This document shows positions 51,711 through 60,662 of a DNA stretch of 64,000 bases, piece by piece. The position numbers were made by a program, and so were the translations under genes. Origin of the DNA: Numidum massiliense (GTDB taxonomy: Bacteria; Bacillota; Bacilli; Thermoactinomycetales; Novibacillaceae). The notes beneath the pieces were generated by a model. That model did no database searches. It was not told the DNA's origin and worked only from the letters and a program-made list of their open reading frames with translations. Positions within the stretch are counted from its first letter, which is position 1, and each line of letters starts with the position of its first letter. The stretch lies in NCBI RefSeq assembly GCF_001375555.1, contig NZ_CTDZ01000009.1, forward strand, positions 1,357,758 to 1,421,757. Reading direction: 5' to 3'.

Positions 51711-53471
51711 TCATAAACACTCACTGTTAGTAGAATTAGAGGGACATTGTTCGCACGTCTGCGTCTTAGGCCAGATCATACGCACTTCTGTGCCCTTACC
51801 GGGCTCACTCGTCACCTTTAACGAGGCGGATTGTCCAAATTGCAGTTGCAAGCGGTCGTACACGTTGCGTAAACCGATTCTGTTAAAACTATCTCCTGGT
51901 ACTCGAGCTTCTGTAGTAGACAGTATAGTGGCTAATTTCTCTGGTGACATACCGACCCCGTTGTCCCTCACAAGAGCAATATTCATCCTGTCGTCTGTAT
52001 ACAAACATACATCGATGCGGCCCATTATATTTAGTGGCACAATGCCGTGAAAAATAGCATTTTCTACCGCCGGTTGCAAGAGGAATGGAATAACTAGCTG
52101 ACGGCTCATACCTCCTTCTATTTTCAGGTGGAATGCAAACTGTTCATGCCTCATTTTCATTAAATCGACATAATGGTTAAGGAGATCGATTTCGTGTTGC
52201 AAGACGATCAAAGTGTCCTCGTTTTTTGCGCTAAATCTTAAAAGACTGACGAATGAGCGAAGCAAATCGGCCAACTTGTGGTGACCTTCCATCATCGCCA
52301 CCCAGCGCATCCCGTTTAATGTATTGTACATAAAGTGAGGATTAATGCGCGCCTGTAAAGCATTTAGTTCTGTTTCTTTTTTCTTTCTCTCTTGTACGCG
52401 AATTTCTTCGACTAATGTGGCGATTCGTTCGACCATATGATTGAATCCGTTCGTCAATTCCCCAATTTCGTCAGGAGTACCGTCCAGAACCCTCTGTTTA
52501 CTATGGAAATTCCCATTTTCGACTTCCTTCATGTTCTTTTTTAAGCGCGCTAACGGTTTTACGATTCCAGCGGAAATAAATTGTGCGGAAATTAATGCTA
52601 AAATGGTGAGGACTGCGGCGACAGCGATTGTCACATTCCGAATATATTTCGATTCCTGTAATAAATCGTCTTTCACCGTCGCATATGTCGTTTTCCAGTT
52701 TGTAAATGGAGAAACTGTACTAACCTGCACCAACTCTTCTTTTTGCACGCGTTCATCCAAATCTCCCCGTGATACGACTGGGTGCCCTTCCTCATCCAAA
52801 ATGACGAGCTTACTCGGCCCGGTATTAACCCCCGTTAATTCCTCTAACGTTTCAATGTTGACGTTGATCGCCAATACGGCAAGTGGCTTAAACGATTCGA
52901 GATCTTTAATCACGCGACTAAAGGTTATGACGTCTTCCGGTTTGCGGTCATACTTGTTGTAAAGTTGGTGTTCTTTCCTTTTTCCACTAATTACCCATGC
53001 ACCATCTTTCGCCAACGTTTTTTTATACCACGCCTCGGAGGTACTATCAAAGGATGGATTCCAGCTGCGGTGTGGGTGATAGTAGTAGTTGCGTTTATTA
53101 TTTCCGTAAATGACAATGCTCGAAAGGCCAGGTTTTAAACGGTAAATGCCCTTCAAAAAATGAGCCATTTCTTTTTCCGTCAAGTAATAACTATTCGAAG
53201 GTACAAATGATTGCCGCAAGTGGGCTTGTACGAGTGAGCTGCGCATGACGTTGAGCGATAAACTGTCGAGGTCTTTAAAATACTGATCAAACTGCTGGCT
53301 AGCGAGCTCCGAGACGGTGTTAAACTGTTGTAGCGCATTTTTTCGTAAAATGTTGGCGCTACCATTATAACTAGTGAGCGCGATTAACGACAAAGGGATA
53401 ATTAACAAGATGACATAACTAAAAAATATTTTGTCTTTAACTGTGTTAAAGTGTAAAAATCGTTTTTTCAC
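51711..53471 (-). CDS. YesM-like sensor histidine kinase
   Basis: A 586-residue membrane kinase: helix at about 13-33, an extracytoplasmic dCache-like sensor (35-285), a second helix (about 288-308), HAMP (PLARLKKNMKEVENGNF), His_kinase domain with ALQARINPHFMYNTLNGMRW (phospho-acceptor His) and HATPase with LQPAVENAIFHGIVP, DNGVGM and IGLRNVYDRLQL. GTG start after GGGGGAG. It senses a carbohydrate or envelope signal and phosphorylates the YesN-like regulator. Confidence 0.92.
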   Translation of the reverse strand: MKKRFLHFNTVKDKIFFSYVILLIIPLSLIALTSYNGSANILRKNALQQFNTVSELASQQFDQYFKDLDSLSLNVMRSSLVQAHLRQSFVPSNSYYLTEKEMAHFLKGIYRLKPGLSSIVIYGNNKRNYYYHPHRSWNPSFDSTSEAWYKKTLAKDGAWVISGKRKEHQLYNKYDRKPEDVITFSRVIKDLESFKPLAVLAINVNIETLEELTGVNTGPSKLVILDEEGHPVVSRGDLDERVQKEELVQVSTVSPFTNWKTTYATVKDDLLQESKYIRNVTIAVAAVLTILALISAQFISAGIVKPLARLKKNMKEVENGNFHSKQRVLDGTPDEIGELTNGFNHMVERIATLVEEIRVQERKKKETELNALQARINPHFMYNTLNGMRWVAMMEGHHKLADLLRSFVSLLRFSAKNEDTLIVLQHEIDLLNHYVDLMKMRHEQFAFHLKIEGGMSRQLVIPFLLQPAVENAIFHGIVPLNIMGRIDVCLYTDDRMNIALVRDNGVGMSPEKLATILSTTEARVPGDSFNRIGLRNVYDRLQLQFGQSASLKVTSEPGKGTEVRMIWPKTQTCEQCPSNSTNSECL

Positions 53472-54033
53472 GACGCTCCCCCCGTCACTTGTTTTTTTAA
53501 AGCGATATCAACTCTTTCACTACTGGGCGATAAGGGCCACTTATTTGGAGAGAATTACCAAACTATGTTCGCAATTGGCATTAAACTCATTCTACCAGAA
53601 TTACGACTTTTATAAAACGATATCGTGTTTTCGCCCGGGGGAAGACTTTCTTATGATTCGACATGGTCATACCGCTGAATACACAAAAAAAGTGGCGCAA
53701 ACTTATGTTTATCTACGCCACTCTTATAATGTTTAGAGTGTATCCTATTTCTTTTTAAAAGTTAAGTAGTCTCTTCAATTCGCCGTTTAAGAAGTTTCCT
53801 TGTTGATATGACTTCCTTTTTACTACGACATCTTTACTACGACATCGCGAATAACAACATCCGGTAAAGATGGTGCTTATAACCTTAAACTATCCGGCAA
53901 GTCTATTAAATGACTTTTATTAAAAATGCCCCTTTGTAACATATATCGCCCTATTATCGTCAGACGGAATATTGTAAAATACATGTTAAATGCTTGTGAG
54001 TTTTAATATAGTAAACCAACAGGAGGGGATCTT
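53472..54033. other. Divergent intergenic region with a stray terminator
   Basis: No gene is supported. A minus-strand terminator-like hairpin lies at 53689-53723 (AGTGGCG/CGCCACT then TTTTTT) although no minus-strand gene precedes it. A 14-bp perfect tandem duplication TTTACTACGACATC lies at 53819-53846. Confidence 0.5.
53689..53723 (-). terminator. Orphan terminator upstream of the YesM-like gene
   Basis: On the minus strand AGTGGCG pairs with CGCCACT around an 18-base loop and is followed by TTTTTTT. It may end an unseen small RNA or act as leader attenuator. Confidence 0.55.
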
Positions 54034-55158
54034 TTGAAAATACAACATGTGGAAGCGTTCCCAGTGCTACTCCCGATGAAACGCAACTTCTCGACCTCCC
54101 GCGGTTCGGTAGGAAGTAAGCAGACGGGTGCAAGTCACGTTTATGTAAAAATAACGAGTGACGACGGCACTGTCGGATGGGGGGAAGCACGACCGAGTCA
54201 CCGCTGGAGTTATGAAACGTTAGAAAGTGTGACTAGTACGATTCGCCACTATTTAGGCCCTGCTTTGATCGGAGAGAATCCGCTTCACATACGGCAACTC
54301 CATCACATAATGAACCGCGAAATTGCTGCAGGCATCAGTATCGGGCAACCGATTGCAAAATCGGGAATCGATTTAGCCTTACACGATCTCATCGCGAAAC
54401 GCGAACGTAAACCGCTGCCTCACCTATGGCAAACAGCCGCTACGCAGCCGATAAAATTGTCCTATCTCATTAGCACGAACGATCCGCAAGAAGCCGCCAA
54501 ACTTGCCACGATAGCACGAGAAGAAGGGTACGAAGGAGTAGATGTAAAAATCGGCTTAACTCCGGCGCGCGATTACGATGTTTTGCAAGCGGTTAAAGAG
54601 GCCGCACCTAATCTCTTCTTTCGGGTCGACGCGAATCAAGCGTACACATTGAGCCAGGCGATTGAGCTCATCAAAAAAATGGGGCCACTCGGAGTTGACG
54701 TATTCGAACAGCCCCTACCGGCTGACGACTTGTTAGGCCACGCCAAATTGCGCGCCCGCTCAAGTATACCGATCGCCCTCGACGAAAGTGTGTGGTCACC
54801 GCGCGATGTGTTACGCGCGATTCGACTAGACGCTGCCGATACGATCGTCATTAAAACGTCGAAGATGGGCGGCCTTTACTACAGCAGACTGAGCGGAGAA
54901 ATTGCCCGTGAAGCTGACTTATCGCTACTCGGCGGCGGTTTGACGGAGTCGACGCTCGGTTTGACAGCGAGTGCCTATTTGTTTTCGGCCTTACAAATCT
55001 CAACGCCCGTCGATTTAAACGGTCCTTTCTTTCTCGCAGACGATGCCATACACGCGGGAGCCACGGTGAGAAAAGGGAATGTGCATTTCCCCGTAGAAGC
55101 GGGAATCGGCTGTCTAATCGATGAGGAAAAACTAGCAACATACGCAGCGCCAATTTAA
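54034..55158 (+). CDS. Enolase-superfamily (mandelate racemase/muconate lactonising-like) enzyme
   Basis: A 374-residue enzyme with an N-terminal capping domain (MKIQHVEAFPVLLPMKRNFSTSRGS) and a TIM barrel. Visible residues: the Lys of GVDVKIG, metal ligands Asp in FRVDANQAY, Glu in VFEQPLP, Asp in IALDES, and Lys in VIKTSKMGG. The set suits a racemase, epimerase or cycloisomerase; a dipeptide epimerase or acid-sugar dehydratase is possible. TTG start with AGGAGGGG five bases upstream. It is divergent from the YesM operon and may act on a product of that locus. Confidence 0.82.
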   Translation: MKIQHVEAFPVLLPMKRNFSTSRGSVGSKQTGASHVYVKITSDDGTVGWGEARPSHRWSYETLESVTSTIRHYLGPALIGENPLHIRQLHHIMNREIAAGISIGQPIAKSGIDLALHDLIAKRERKPLPHLWQTAATQPIKLSYLISTNDPQEAAKLATIAREEGYEGVDVKIGLTPARDYDVLQAVKEAAPNLFFRVDANQAYTLSQAIELIKKMGPLGVDVFEQPLPADDLLGHAKLRARSSIPIALDESVWSPRDVLRAIRLDAADTIVIKTSKMGGLYYSRLSGEIAREADLSLLGGGLTESTLGLTASAYLFSALQISTPVDLNGPFFLADDAIHAGATVRKGNVHFPVEAGIGCLIDEEKLATYAAPI

Positions 55159-55183
55159 ATAAAACCAGGAAGTACATCACGCG

Positions 55184-55215
55184 AAACGGACGCCTCACAA
55201 ACGAAGCGTCCGTTT
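55184..55215 (+). terminator. Hairpin after the enolase-superfamily gene
   Basis: AAACGGACGC and GCGTCCGTTT form a ten-base stem around 12 bases; the U tract is short. Confidence 0.6.
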
Positions 55216-55267
55216 GCACACGGCTTTAACCTTTCGAAGTCATGAAACTATTTGTTCTTTTCCCTAG

Positions 55268-55486
55268 CTTAAACGGCAATCGTCCGCTCCATGACACCAT
55301 CTCTAATGCCGATGAGCTCAACGGTCAATTTAACCGTTGGACAGACGTGATTAGGGGCAATTCCGACGACAGTCGCATAAATGGACAAAGCGCAGTCAGC
55401 GACAGTGGCGACGCCTTGCGCGACTAAGCCGGCATCGTTAAACACGTATGTACCCGGCCGTATTTCCGTGACCCCGGTCGGTTGTT
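55268..55486 (-). pseudogene. 3' remnant of a D-threonine-aldolase/DSD1-like gene with internal deletion
   Basis: The minus strand reads QPTGVTEIRPGTYVFNDAGL and DCALSIYATVVG, then IAPNHVCPTVKLTVELIGIRDG, ending TAA at 55268. Both blocks belong to the C-terminal domain of alanine-racemase-fold D-threonine aldolases, but in intact proteins several dozen residues separate them. So the gene has lost both its N-terminal barrel and an internal piece. The frame is closed by a stop just upstream. Confidence 0.65.
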
Positions 55487-55725
55487 ACAACTGTGTAAAC
55501 GCCTCATACCGATCAGGCCATAAAATCACCGAATTATAGAAAAAATTTTGTCAAACGGCCGGTCCGACTCGGCAATTTCAGACAGCTTGGCGGACCTAGA
55601 CAGCTGTCCCCCATTTCATACATATGTAGATTTTCATGAAACGTAATATCACACGCGTACAGTTGACAAGCGCGCTACAATTTCTTAAGCTGTAATAATA
55701 TTTATGTTAGCTGGAGGTACATGTG

Positions 55726-56016
55726 ATGACGCGTGAACAGAAAAATCGGGCGATTATTAACGTCACCGGCATTGACCGTATCGGGATCATTGCCCGCGTT
55801 ACAAACATTTTAGCCGAAAACAACGTCAATGTGTTAGATATTCGGCAAACCATTCTCGATGACTTTTTTACGATGATGATGTTAGTTGACTTGTCGACAG
55901 CGTCGCTAGCGATTGACGGCGTACGCGACCAATTACACCTTGCTGCCGAGGAACTAGGCGTGACGATTACCGTGCAACACGAAGCCATTTTCCACTACAT
56001 GCACCGCATAGATTGA
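55726..56016 (+). CDS. ACT-domain protein (UPF0237)
   Basis: A 96-residue single-ACT protein of the UPF0237/GcvR-like family: [52 protein letters not shown] domains bind amino acids. The ATG at 55726 follows GGAGGTAC. It is followed within about ten bases by the PFL gene, a common pairing, so the two probably work together. Confidence 0.9.
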   Translation: MTREQKNRAIINVTGIDRIGIIARVTNILAENNVNVLDIRQTILDDFFTMMMLVDLSTASLAIDGVRDQLHLAAEELGVTITVQHEAIFHYMHRID

Positions 56017-56026
56017 GGGGTTGACG

Positions 56027-57388
56027 ATGACGTATAACATGAAAGAAGTCACAGAGACGTTGCGTATGATTCACGACGAAAACTTGGACATCCGCACCGT
56101 GACGATGGGAATCAGTTTAGAAGACTGTGCCGACCAGCGTCTCCATGTGGTGCAAGAGAACATCGCGAATAAAATTAAATCGTACGCAAAAAACTTAACC
56201 ACAGTCGTCGAACAGGTCGAACGCGAGTTTGGCATTCCGATCATTAACAAACGTCTCGCGGTCACGCCGATCGCCAAGTTGGCCGGTCCTTTTTCCGTAG
56301 AGGAGTGTGTCCAGCTTGCCCGCGTCCTCGACGAGACCGCTGCCGACTTGGGCGTCGATTTTATCGGCGGTTACTCGGCGCTCGTCCATAAAGGATTTCA
56401 CCGAGGGGATCGCACCCTCATCAGCTCGTTGCCGACTGCCCTTGCGGAAACGTCGCGATTGTGCGCCTCCATTTCGGTCGCTAGCACGAAGGCTGGCATT
56501 AATATGGATGCTATTTACGAAATGGGTCAGGTCATTAAGCAGTTGGCGCACAACACGCGGGATACACGCAGTCTCGGCTGCGCGAAACTCGTTGTGTTTT
56601 GCAATCCGGTGGAAGACAATCCGTTCATGGCTGGCGCTTTTCACGGAGCGGGAGAGCCGGAATGCGTGATTAATGTCGGCGTCAGTGGCCCCGGCGTCGT
56701 CTTAAATGCAATCAAAAAAGATCCGGACGTCGACTTAGGCACGCTGGCAAATACGATAAAACATACCGTTTTTAAAATTACGCGCATGGGCGAACTCGTC
56801 GGGCGCATTACTGCCGAACGCTTAGGCGTGCCGTTCGGGATCGTCGACCTGTCGCTCGCCCCGACGAATGCGGTCGGCGACAGTGTAGCCGATATTATTG
56901 AAGCGATGGGATTGGAAAAGTGCGGCACTCACGGTACGACGGCTGCGCTTGCGCTAATGAACGACGCCGTCAAAAAAGGCGGGGCGATGGCGACGTCTCA
57001 CGCCGGCGGGTTGAGTGGCGCGTTTATCCCCGTCAGCGAAGACAACGGCATGATCGCGGCCGTAGGTGCTGGAGCTCTATCTTTGGACAAGCTAGAAGCA
57101 ATGACGTGTGTCTGTTCGGTCGGTTTAGATATGGTCGCCGTTCCCGGGAACACGCCAGCCGAAACGATTGCCGCCCTCATCGCCGACGAGGCTGCGATCG
57201 GGATGATCAACAAAAAGACGACCGGGGTGCGCATCATACCGGTAGCTGGCGCTAAAGAAGGCGATATGGTTGAGTTTGGCGGCCTGCTCGGTCGCGCCCC
57301 CGTCATGCCTGTCCACCCGTTTAGCTCGGCACATTTCGTCGGGCGCGGCGGCAGAATTCCTGCCCCGATTCAGGCGCTAACGAACTAA
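56027..57388 (+). CDS. PFL family protein (UPF0210)
   Basis: A 453-residue protein of UPF0210 (DUF711), with [28 protein letters not shown] at the start, [60 protein letters not shown] and the C-terminal [17 protein letters not shown]. It has a fold related to pyruvate formate-lyase-like proteins without the glycyl-radical motif; no activity is established. The ATG at 57388's operon start, 56027, follows GAGGGG. It is co-transcribed with the ACT gene. Confidence 0.9.
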   Translation: MTYNMKEVTETLRMIHDENLDIRTVTMGISLEDCADQRLHVVQENIANKIKSYAKNLTTVVEQVEREFGIPIINKRLAVTPIAKLAGPFSVEECVQLARVLDETAADLGVDFIGGYSALVHKGFHRGDRTLISSLPTALAETSRLCASISVASTKAGINMDAIYEMGQVIKQLAHNTRDTRSLGCAKLVVFCNPVEDNPFMAGAFHGAGEPECVINVGVSGPGVVLNAIKKDPDVDLGTLANTIKHTVFKITRMGELVGRITAERLGVPFGIVDLSLAPTNAVGDSVADIIEAMGLEKCGTHGTTAALALMNDAVKKGGAMATSHAGGLSGAFIPVSEDNGMIAAVGAGALSLDKLEAMTCVCSVGLDMVAVPGNTPAETIAALIADEAAIGMINKKTTGVRIIPVAGAKEGDMVEFGGLLGRAPVMPVHPFSSAHFVGRGGRIPAPIQALTN

Positions 57389-57772
57389 GTTAGTACGATG
57401 AGAGTTAGTGGTTTTGTTAAACGTTTTGTTTACGTTGTTCCAGTTTTTGTACAAAGAGGGGCGATCGTCCCCCTTTGTACACGTGTCTGAGCAGGCGCTG
57501 TTGTTGTTGGACACTACTGCGACACAAGCCTCCATGGTAACAAATGACGGATTCGATGTCACAGCTTATATAGCACGGAGACACCATTAGCGATTTGCAT
57601 CTTGATCCCTTCCTTACTGTAAGTTCTATAAAACTGTAGCTGCTATAAACACTAGCTTCATTGAAAAGTATCGCTACGGCGTACGTGTGAATGCAACCGG
57701 ATCGCGAGTCGGCCGCGAGTGGCGACTACCTTTTTTAAAGATGCAGCGCACCGTGTTCCCCAGAGCGCAGTG
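57389..57772. other. Intergenic region with one strong hairpin
   Basis: GTACAAAGAGGGG and CCCCCTTTGTAC (about 57449-57480) form a long near-perfect stem that could end the PFL transcript, though no U tract follows. The rest shows no supportable gene. Confidence 0.45.
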
Positions 57773-57802
57773 TTGACCAGTTTACAGCATTTCTGCTACG
57801 AT
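57773..57802 (+). promoter_or_regulatory. Possible promoter of the MFS gene
   Basis: TTGACC (57773-57778), 18-base spacer, TACGAT (57797-57802), about 85 bases before the ATG. Confidence 0.4.
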
Positions 57803-57841
57803 AGCCCTATGCGCGGAGCATACGTTGTCACGTTTAAAAAA

Positions 57842-57871
57842 GATTACGCTACATATGATTACGCTACATAT
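57842..57871. repeat. 15-bp perfect tandem duplication in the MFS leader
   Basis: GATTACGCTACATAT occurs twice head to tail, 17 bases before the MFS start codon. Confidence 0.95.
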
Positions 57872-57887
57872 AAGGGATGATCCACCG

Positions 57888-59081
57888 ATGACGTCAACGC
57901 CGGCAAAGAACAAGCGCGCGTTATTTTTTTTAAAGCCGTTTAATTTTCTCGCCTTCGGGCTCACGGCACTTCTTACCCCGTTTTTGCCACTTTACTTACA
58001 GCATCAAGGGTTTAACAGTATCGAAATCGGCCTACTCCTCGCCATCGGACCGTTCACGTCGCTGTTTGCGAACCCGTTCTGGGGTTACTTGAGCGACCGC
58101 TGGCAAAATACGCGTCTCGTGTTAATTGCCATGTTGTGCGGCAATTTGCTCATGAGCTTCTTCGTGTTCGGCCTGCATAACTTTTACGCCCTCTATGCAG
58201 CTATGATTGGCTTTTTCTTTTGCTACACGGCGCTTTTTTCGATGACGAGCAGCCTCATTTTACACGGCATCGAAGGCACACCCTACCAATTTGGCTCGTT
58301 CCGTCTGTGGGGGTCAATCGGCTTTGCCGTTACTGCCCTTGTCGCTGGCCCGCTGATGAAAGGGTTGGGCATTTCCTCCCTCGGCATTATTTACGGTGTC
58401 ATGCTCGTCGCCAACCTTGCATTAAGCTTTTATCTCCCGCGGCAAGGTAGCCAAGCTGATAACGCGAGCTTGCGCGAATTAGGAAAAGTGTTCGCCAATC
58501 GCTATTTCGTCGTGTTTTTGCTGTTAAGTGTACTCGTCTCGATCCCGAACCAGATGAACTACATTTTTTTGCCGCTTCATATGACGGCGATCGGCGGTTC
58601 GGAGGCGGCAGTCGGCACGTCTTTTTTCTTAGCCGCCATCGGAGAAGTTATCGTCTTTGTCTTGCTCGACCGCTATTTACCGCCGACGCCGAAAGCGATG
58701 ACCGGCTTATTGGCACTTACGAGCTCGCTCTTTAGTCTTCGCTGGTTTTTAATGAGTGTGGCGACTGATCCTGTGCAGCTGATCGCGATCCAGTTTCTAC
58801 ACTGTGTCACTTTTGGGACGTATTTTTACATTGGCACCCAATTGTGTGCCAAGCTCGTACCGAGTAACTTCCGTGCCTCCGGTCAGGCGCTGTTCGCGAT
58901 GACATGGGCCGGGTTCTCAGGCATCGTCGCTGGATCGCTCGGTGGATGGCTGTACGACGCATACAGTGCGCTCGGCATATACGGTGTCGGAAGTGTCATG
59001 GCCGCTGCCGCCGCTGTCTGTTTCGGCACGATGTGGTGGCGCTTGTCGACGGCACCAACATCATACAATGAGTTACTTTAG
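57888..59081 (+). CDS. MFS transporter (MFS_1-like, sugar/nucleoside-symporter type)
   Basis: A 397-residue, 12-helix permease: FLKPFNFLAFGLTALLTPFLPLYLQHQGFNSIEIGLLLAIGPFTSLFANPFWGYLSDRW has the motif-A-like GYLSDRW between helices 2 and 3, and PYQFGSFRLWGSIGFAVTAL is typical of the PPP/LacY-like branch (YwbF-like). The ATG at 57888 is preceded by AAGGGATG; an upstream frame from 57825 covers the 15-bp duplication and is unlikely. Substrate unknown. Confidence 0.85.
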   Translation: MTSTPAKNKRALFFLKPFNFLAFGLTALLTPFLPLYLQHQGFNSIEIGLLLAIGPFTSLFANPFWGYLSDRWQNTRLVLIAMLCGNLLMSFFVFGLHNFYALYAAMIGFFFCYTALFSMTSSLILHGIEGTPYQFGSFRLWGSIGFAVTALVAGPLMKGLGISSLGIIYGVMLVANLALSFYLPRQGSQADNASLRELGKVFANRYFVVFLLLSVLVSIPNQMNYIFLPLHMTAIGGSEAAVGTSFFLAAIGEVIVFVLLDRYLPPTPKAMTGLLALTSSLFSLRWFLMSVATDPVQLIAIQFLHCVTFGTYFYIGTQLCAKLVPSNFRASGQALFAMTWAGFSGIVAGSLGGWLYDAYSALGIYGVGSVMAAAAAVCFGTMWWRLSTAPTSYNELL

Positions 59082-59213
59082 CAGAAGGAGACGTAACAGA
59101 TGAGTAACGTAACGAAATTAAACCCGCTGTGCACGTTGGACCAACAAACGTGAAGCCCAACACGGCAGGCGACAAGTATTATGCCGTTCGCGGTTGCAGG
59201 TCCCCCGTCCAAT

Positions 59214-60389
59214 TTACGCGTGCGTCTCAAATGTAATCGGCAACTGTTTAACGCCGTGGACGACAAAGCTAGGGATCATCTCGAGCGCCGTTTCTCGTAC
59301 GGAGTGAAACGTGTGGAACTGAGCCAGTAGCGCCTCGAGGGCGATCCGCGCCTCTAAGCGGGCGAGTGGCGCACCGAGGCAAAAGTGTATGCCGTGACCG
59401 AACCCAAGGTGTTGATTCGGTGAACGGGTTATGTCGAATGTGTCGGCATTAGGAAACTTTTCTTCATCCACATTGCCGGAGGCGATATAGGCGACGACTA
59501 CAGCGCCCTCCGGAATGTCGCGATCGCGCAAACGGATCGGCGCCTTCGTTAAACGGGACATCGCTTTAACAGGCGAGCGAAAGCGCAGCACTTCCTCGAT
59601 CGCGCTAGGAAGCAACTCGCGATTGTCCTGTAGCGCTTGCCACGCCTCGGGGTAGGCGGCAAAACATAGCATCGCATTCGCGATTAAGTTCGTCGTCGTT
59701 TCATTGCCCGCGACGAGCAACAGTTCGCAAAAACCGATAATCTCCCTTTCACTTAACTGCTGCCCCGCTTCTTCAACGGCTACGAGCCGACTGATCAAGT
59801 CTTCGCGCGGCTTAAGGCGGCGTTCCGCCATGATCCGCGGAAAATATTCCCCCATTTCTTGTTCCGCCTGAATGAATGCCGTCTCATCGTCTTCGACGAC
59901 CGCATCTGACCAACGCTTAAATTGGTGCAAGTCTTCGCGCGGAATGCCGATCAGTTCAGCGATGACGATGACCGGCAGGGGAAAGGCCAAATCGCGAACG
60001 ACGTCCATCGCTCCCCGCTTATTTACCGTGGCCAGTAAATCGTGCGTAATGTGCTGAATTTTTGGCGCCAACTGTGCAATCGACCGCGGGGTAAACGCTT
60101 TAGATACGAGTGAGCGGAGCTCACGGTGGCGTGGGGGATCGAGATTTAATATACTCGCGTCAATCGGGGAGGTGTGATCCGTCTCCACACCTTCTAACAT
60201 ATATTTTTGTGCCGAAAAAACATCGTAGTCCGATAGCACCCGTTTGACGTCGTCATACTTAAAGACGCGCCACATTCCGGCTTCTTCGTCGTACCACACA
60301 GGGTTCGCTAACCGCATGTCCCGATACCACACATAAGGTGCGTTGAAACCACTGTTCGTCACATGCGTTAACGTATCTAATTTCTTCAA
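59214..60389 (-). CDS. Cytochrome P450 (CYP109-like)
   Basis: A 391-residue soluble P450. The I-helix oxygen motif is LVAGNETTTN, the K-helix ExxR is in AIEEVLRFRSP, and the haem loop is FGHGIHFCLGAPLARLEAR with the proximal Cys. The N-terminal PYVWYRDMRLANPVWYDEE and overall wording resemble YjiB/CYP109B. The start is TTG at 60389, after GAGGAGGAAG. Redox partners are not adjacent. Such enzymes hydroxylate fatty acids, terpenoids or steroids. Confidence 0.9.
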   Translation of the reverse strand: MKKLDTLTHVTNSGFNAPYVWYRDMRLANPVWYDEEAGMWRVFKYDDVKRVLSDYDVFSAQKYMLEGVETDHTSPIDASILNLDPPRHRELRSLVSKAFTPRSIAQLAPKIQHITHDLLATVNKRGAMDVVRDLAFPLPVIVIAELIGIPREDLHQFKRWSDAVVEDDETAFIQAEQEMGEYFPRIMAERRLKPREDLISRLVAVEEAGQQLSEREIIGFCELLLVAGNETTTNLIANAMLCFAAYPEAWQALQDNRELLPSAIEEVLRFRSPVKAMSRLTKAPIRLRDRDIPEGAVVVAYIASGNVDEEKFPNADTFDITRSPNQHLGFGHGIHFCLGAPLARLEARIALEALLAQFHTFHSVRETALEMIPSFVVHGVKQLPITFETHA

Positions 60390-60559
60390 TTTCGCTTCCT
60401 CCTCCTTTTTTTAAGACCCCGTTTCCGTATAACTCCTGACATATTTAATCGTACATTCAGTATGTTTAACGACCTTTGCAGGGATATAGTTTCATTATAT
60501 TTTTACAATACTTACAGACGTAATAGAACACGACAATTATAACATCACACGCGGCAAAC

Positions 60560-60632
60560 GCGGGGGCTATTTTTCCTTTTTAAAAAGCAATGCATAGAAG
60601 TAGGCGCCCCCAACGATGTCAATAACATCTTC
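60560..60632 (-). pseudogene. Second, scrambled copy of the TetR C-terminal fragment
   Basis: The minus strand reads VEDVIDIVGGAYFYALLFKK followed by EK and a stop, matching VEDVIDIVEGVYFYALLFKK of the 36336-36821 remnant. DNA identity is about 93 percent over some 75 bases. One A is missing from the run that encodes the end, producing the stop. No more of the gene is recognisable on either side. Confidence 0.75.
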
Positions 60633-60662
60633 GACGTGGGGGCCCACCGATAAAGAAGGCGT

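Noticed and set aside
59101-59154. 17-codon plus-strand ORF after the MFS gene with AGAAGGAG upstream
   Set aside because: The ribosome site is good, but the peptide is very short, unlike anything known, and not conserved as far as I can see.
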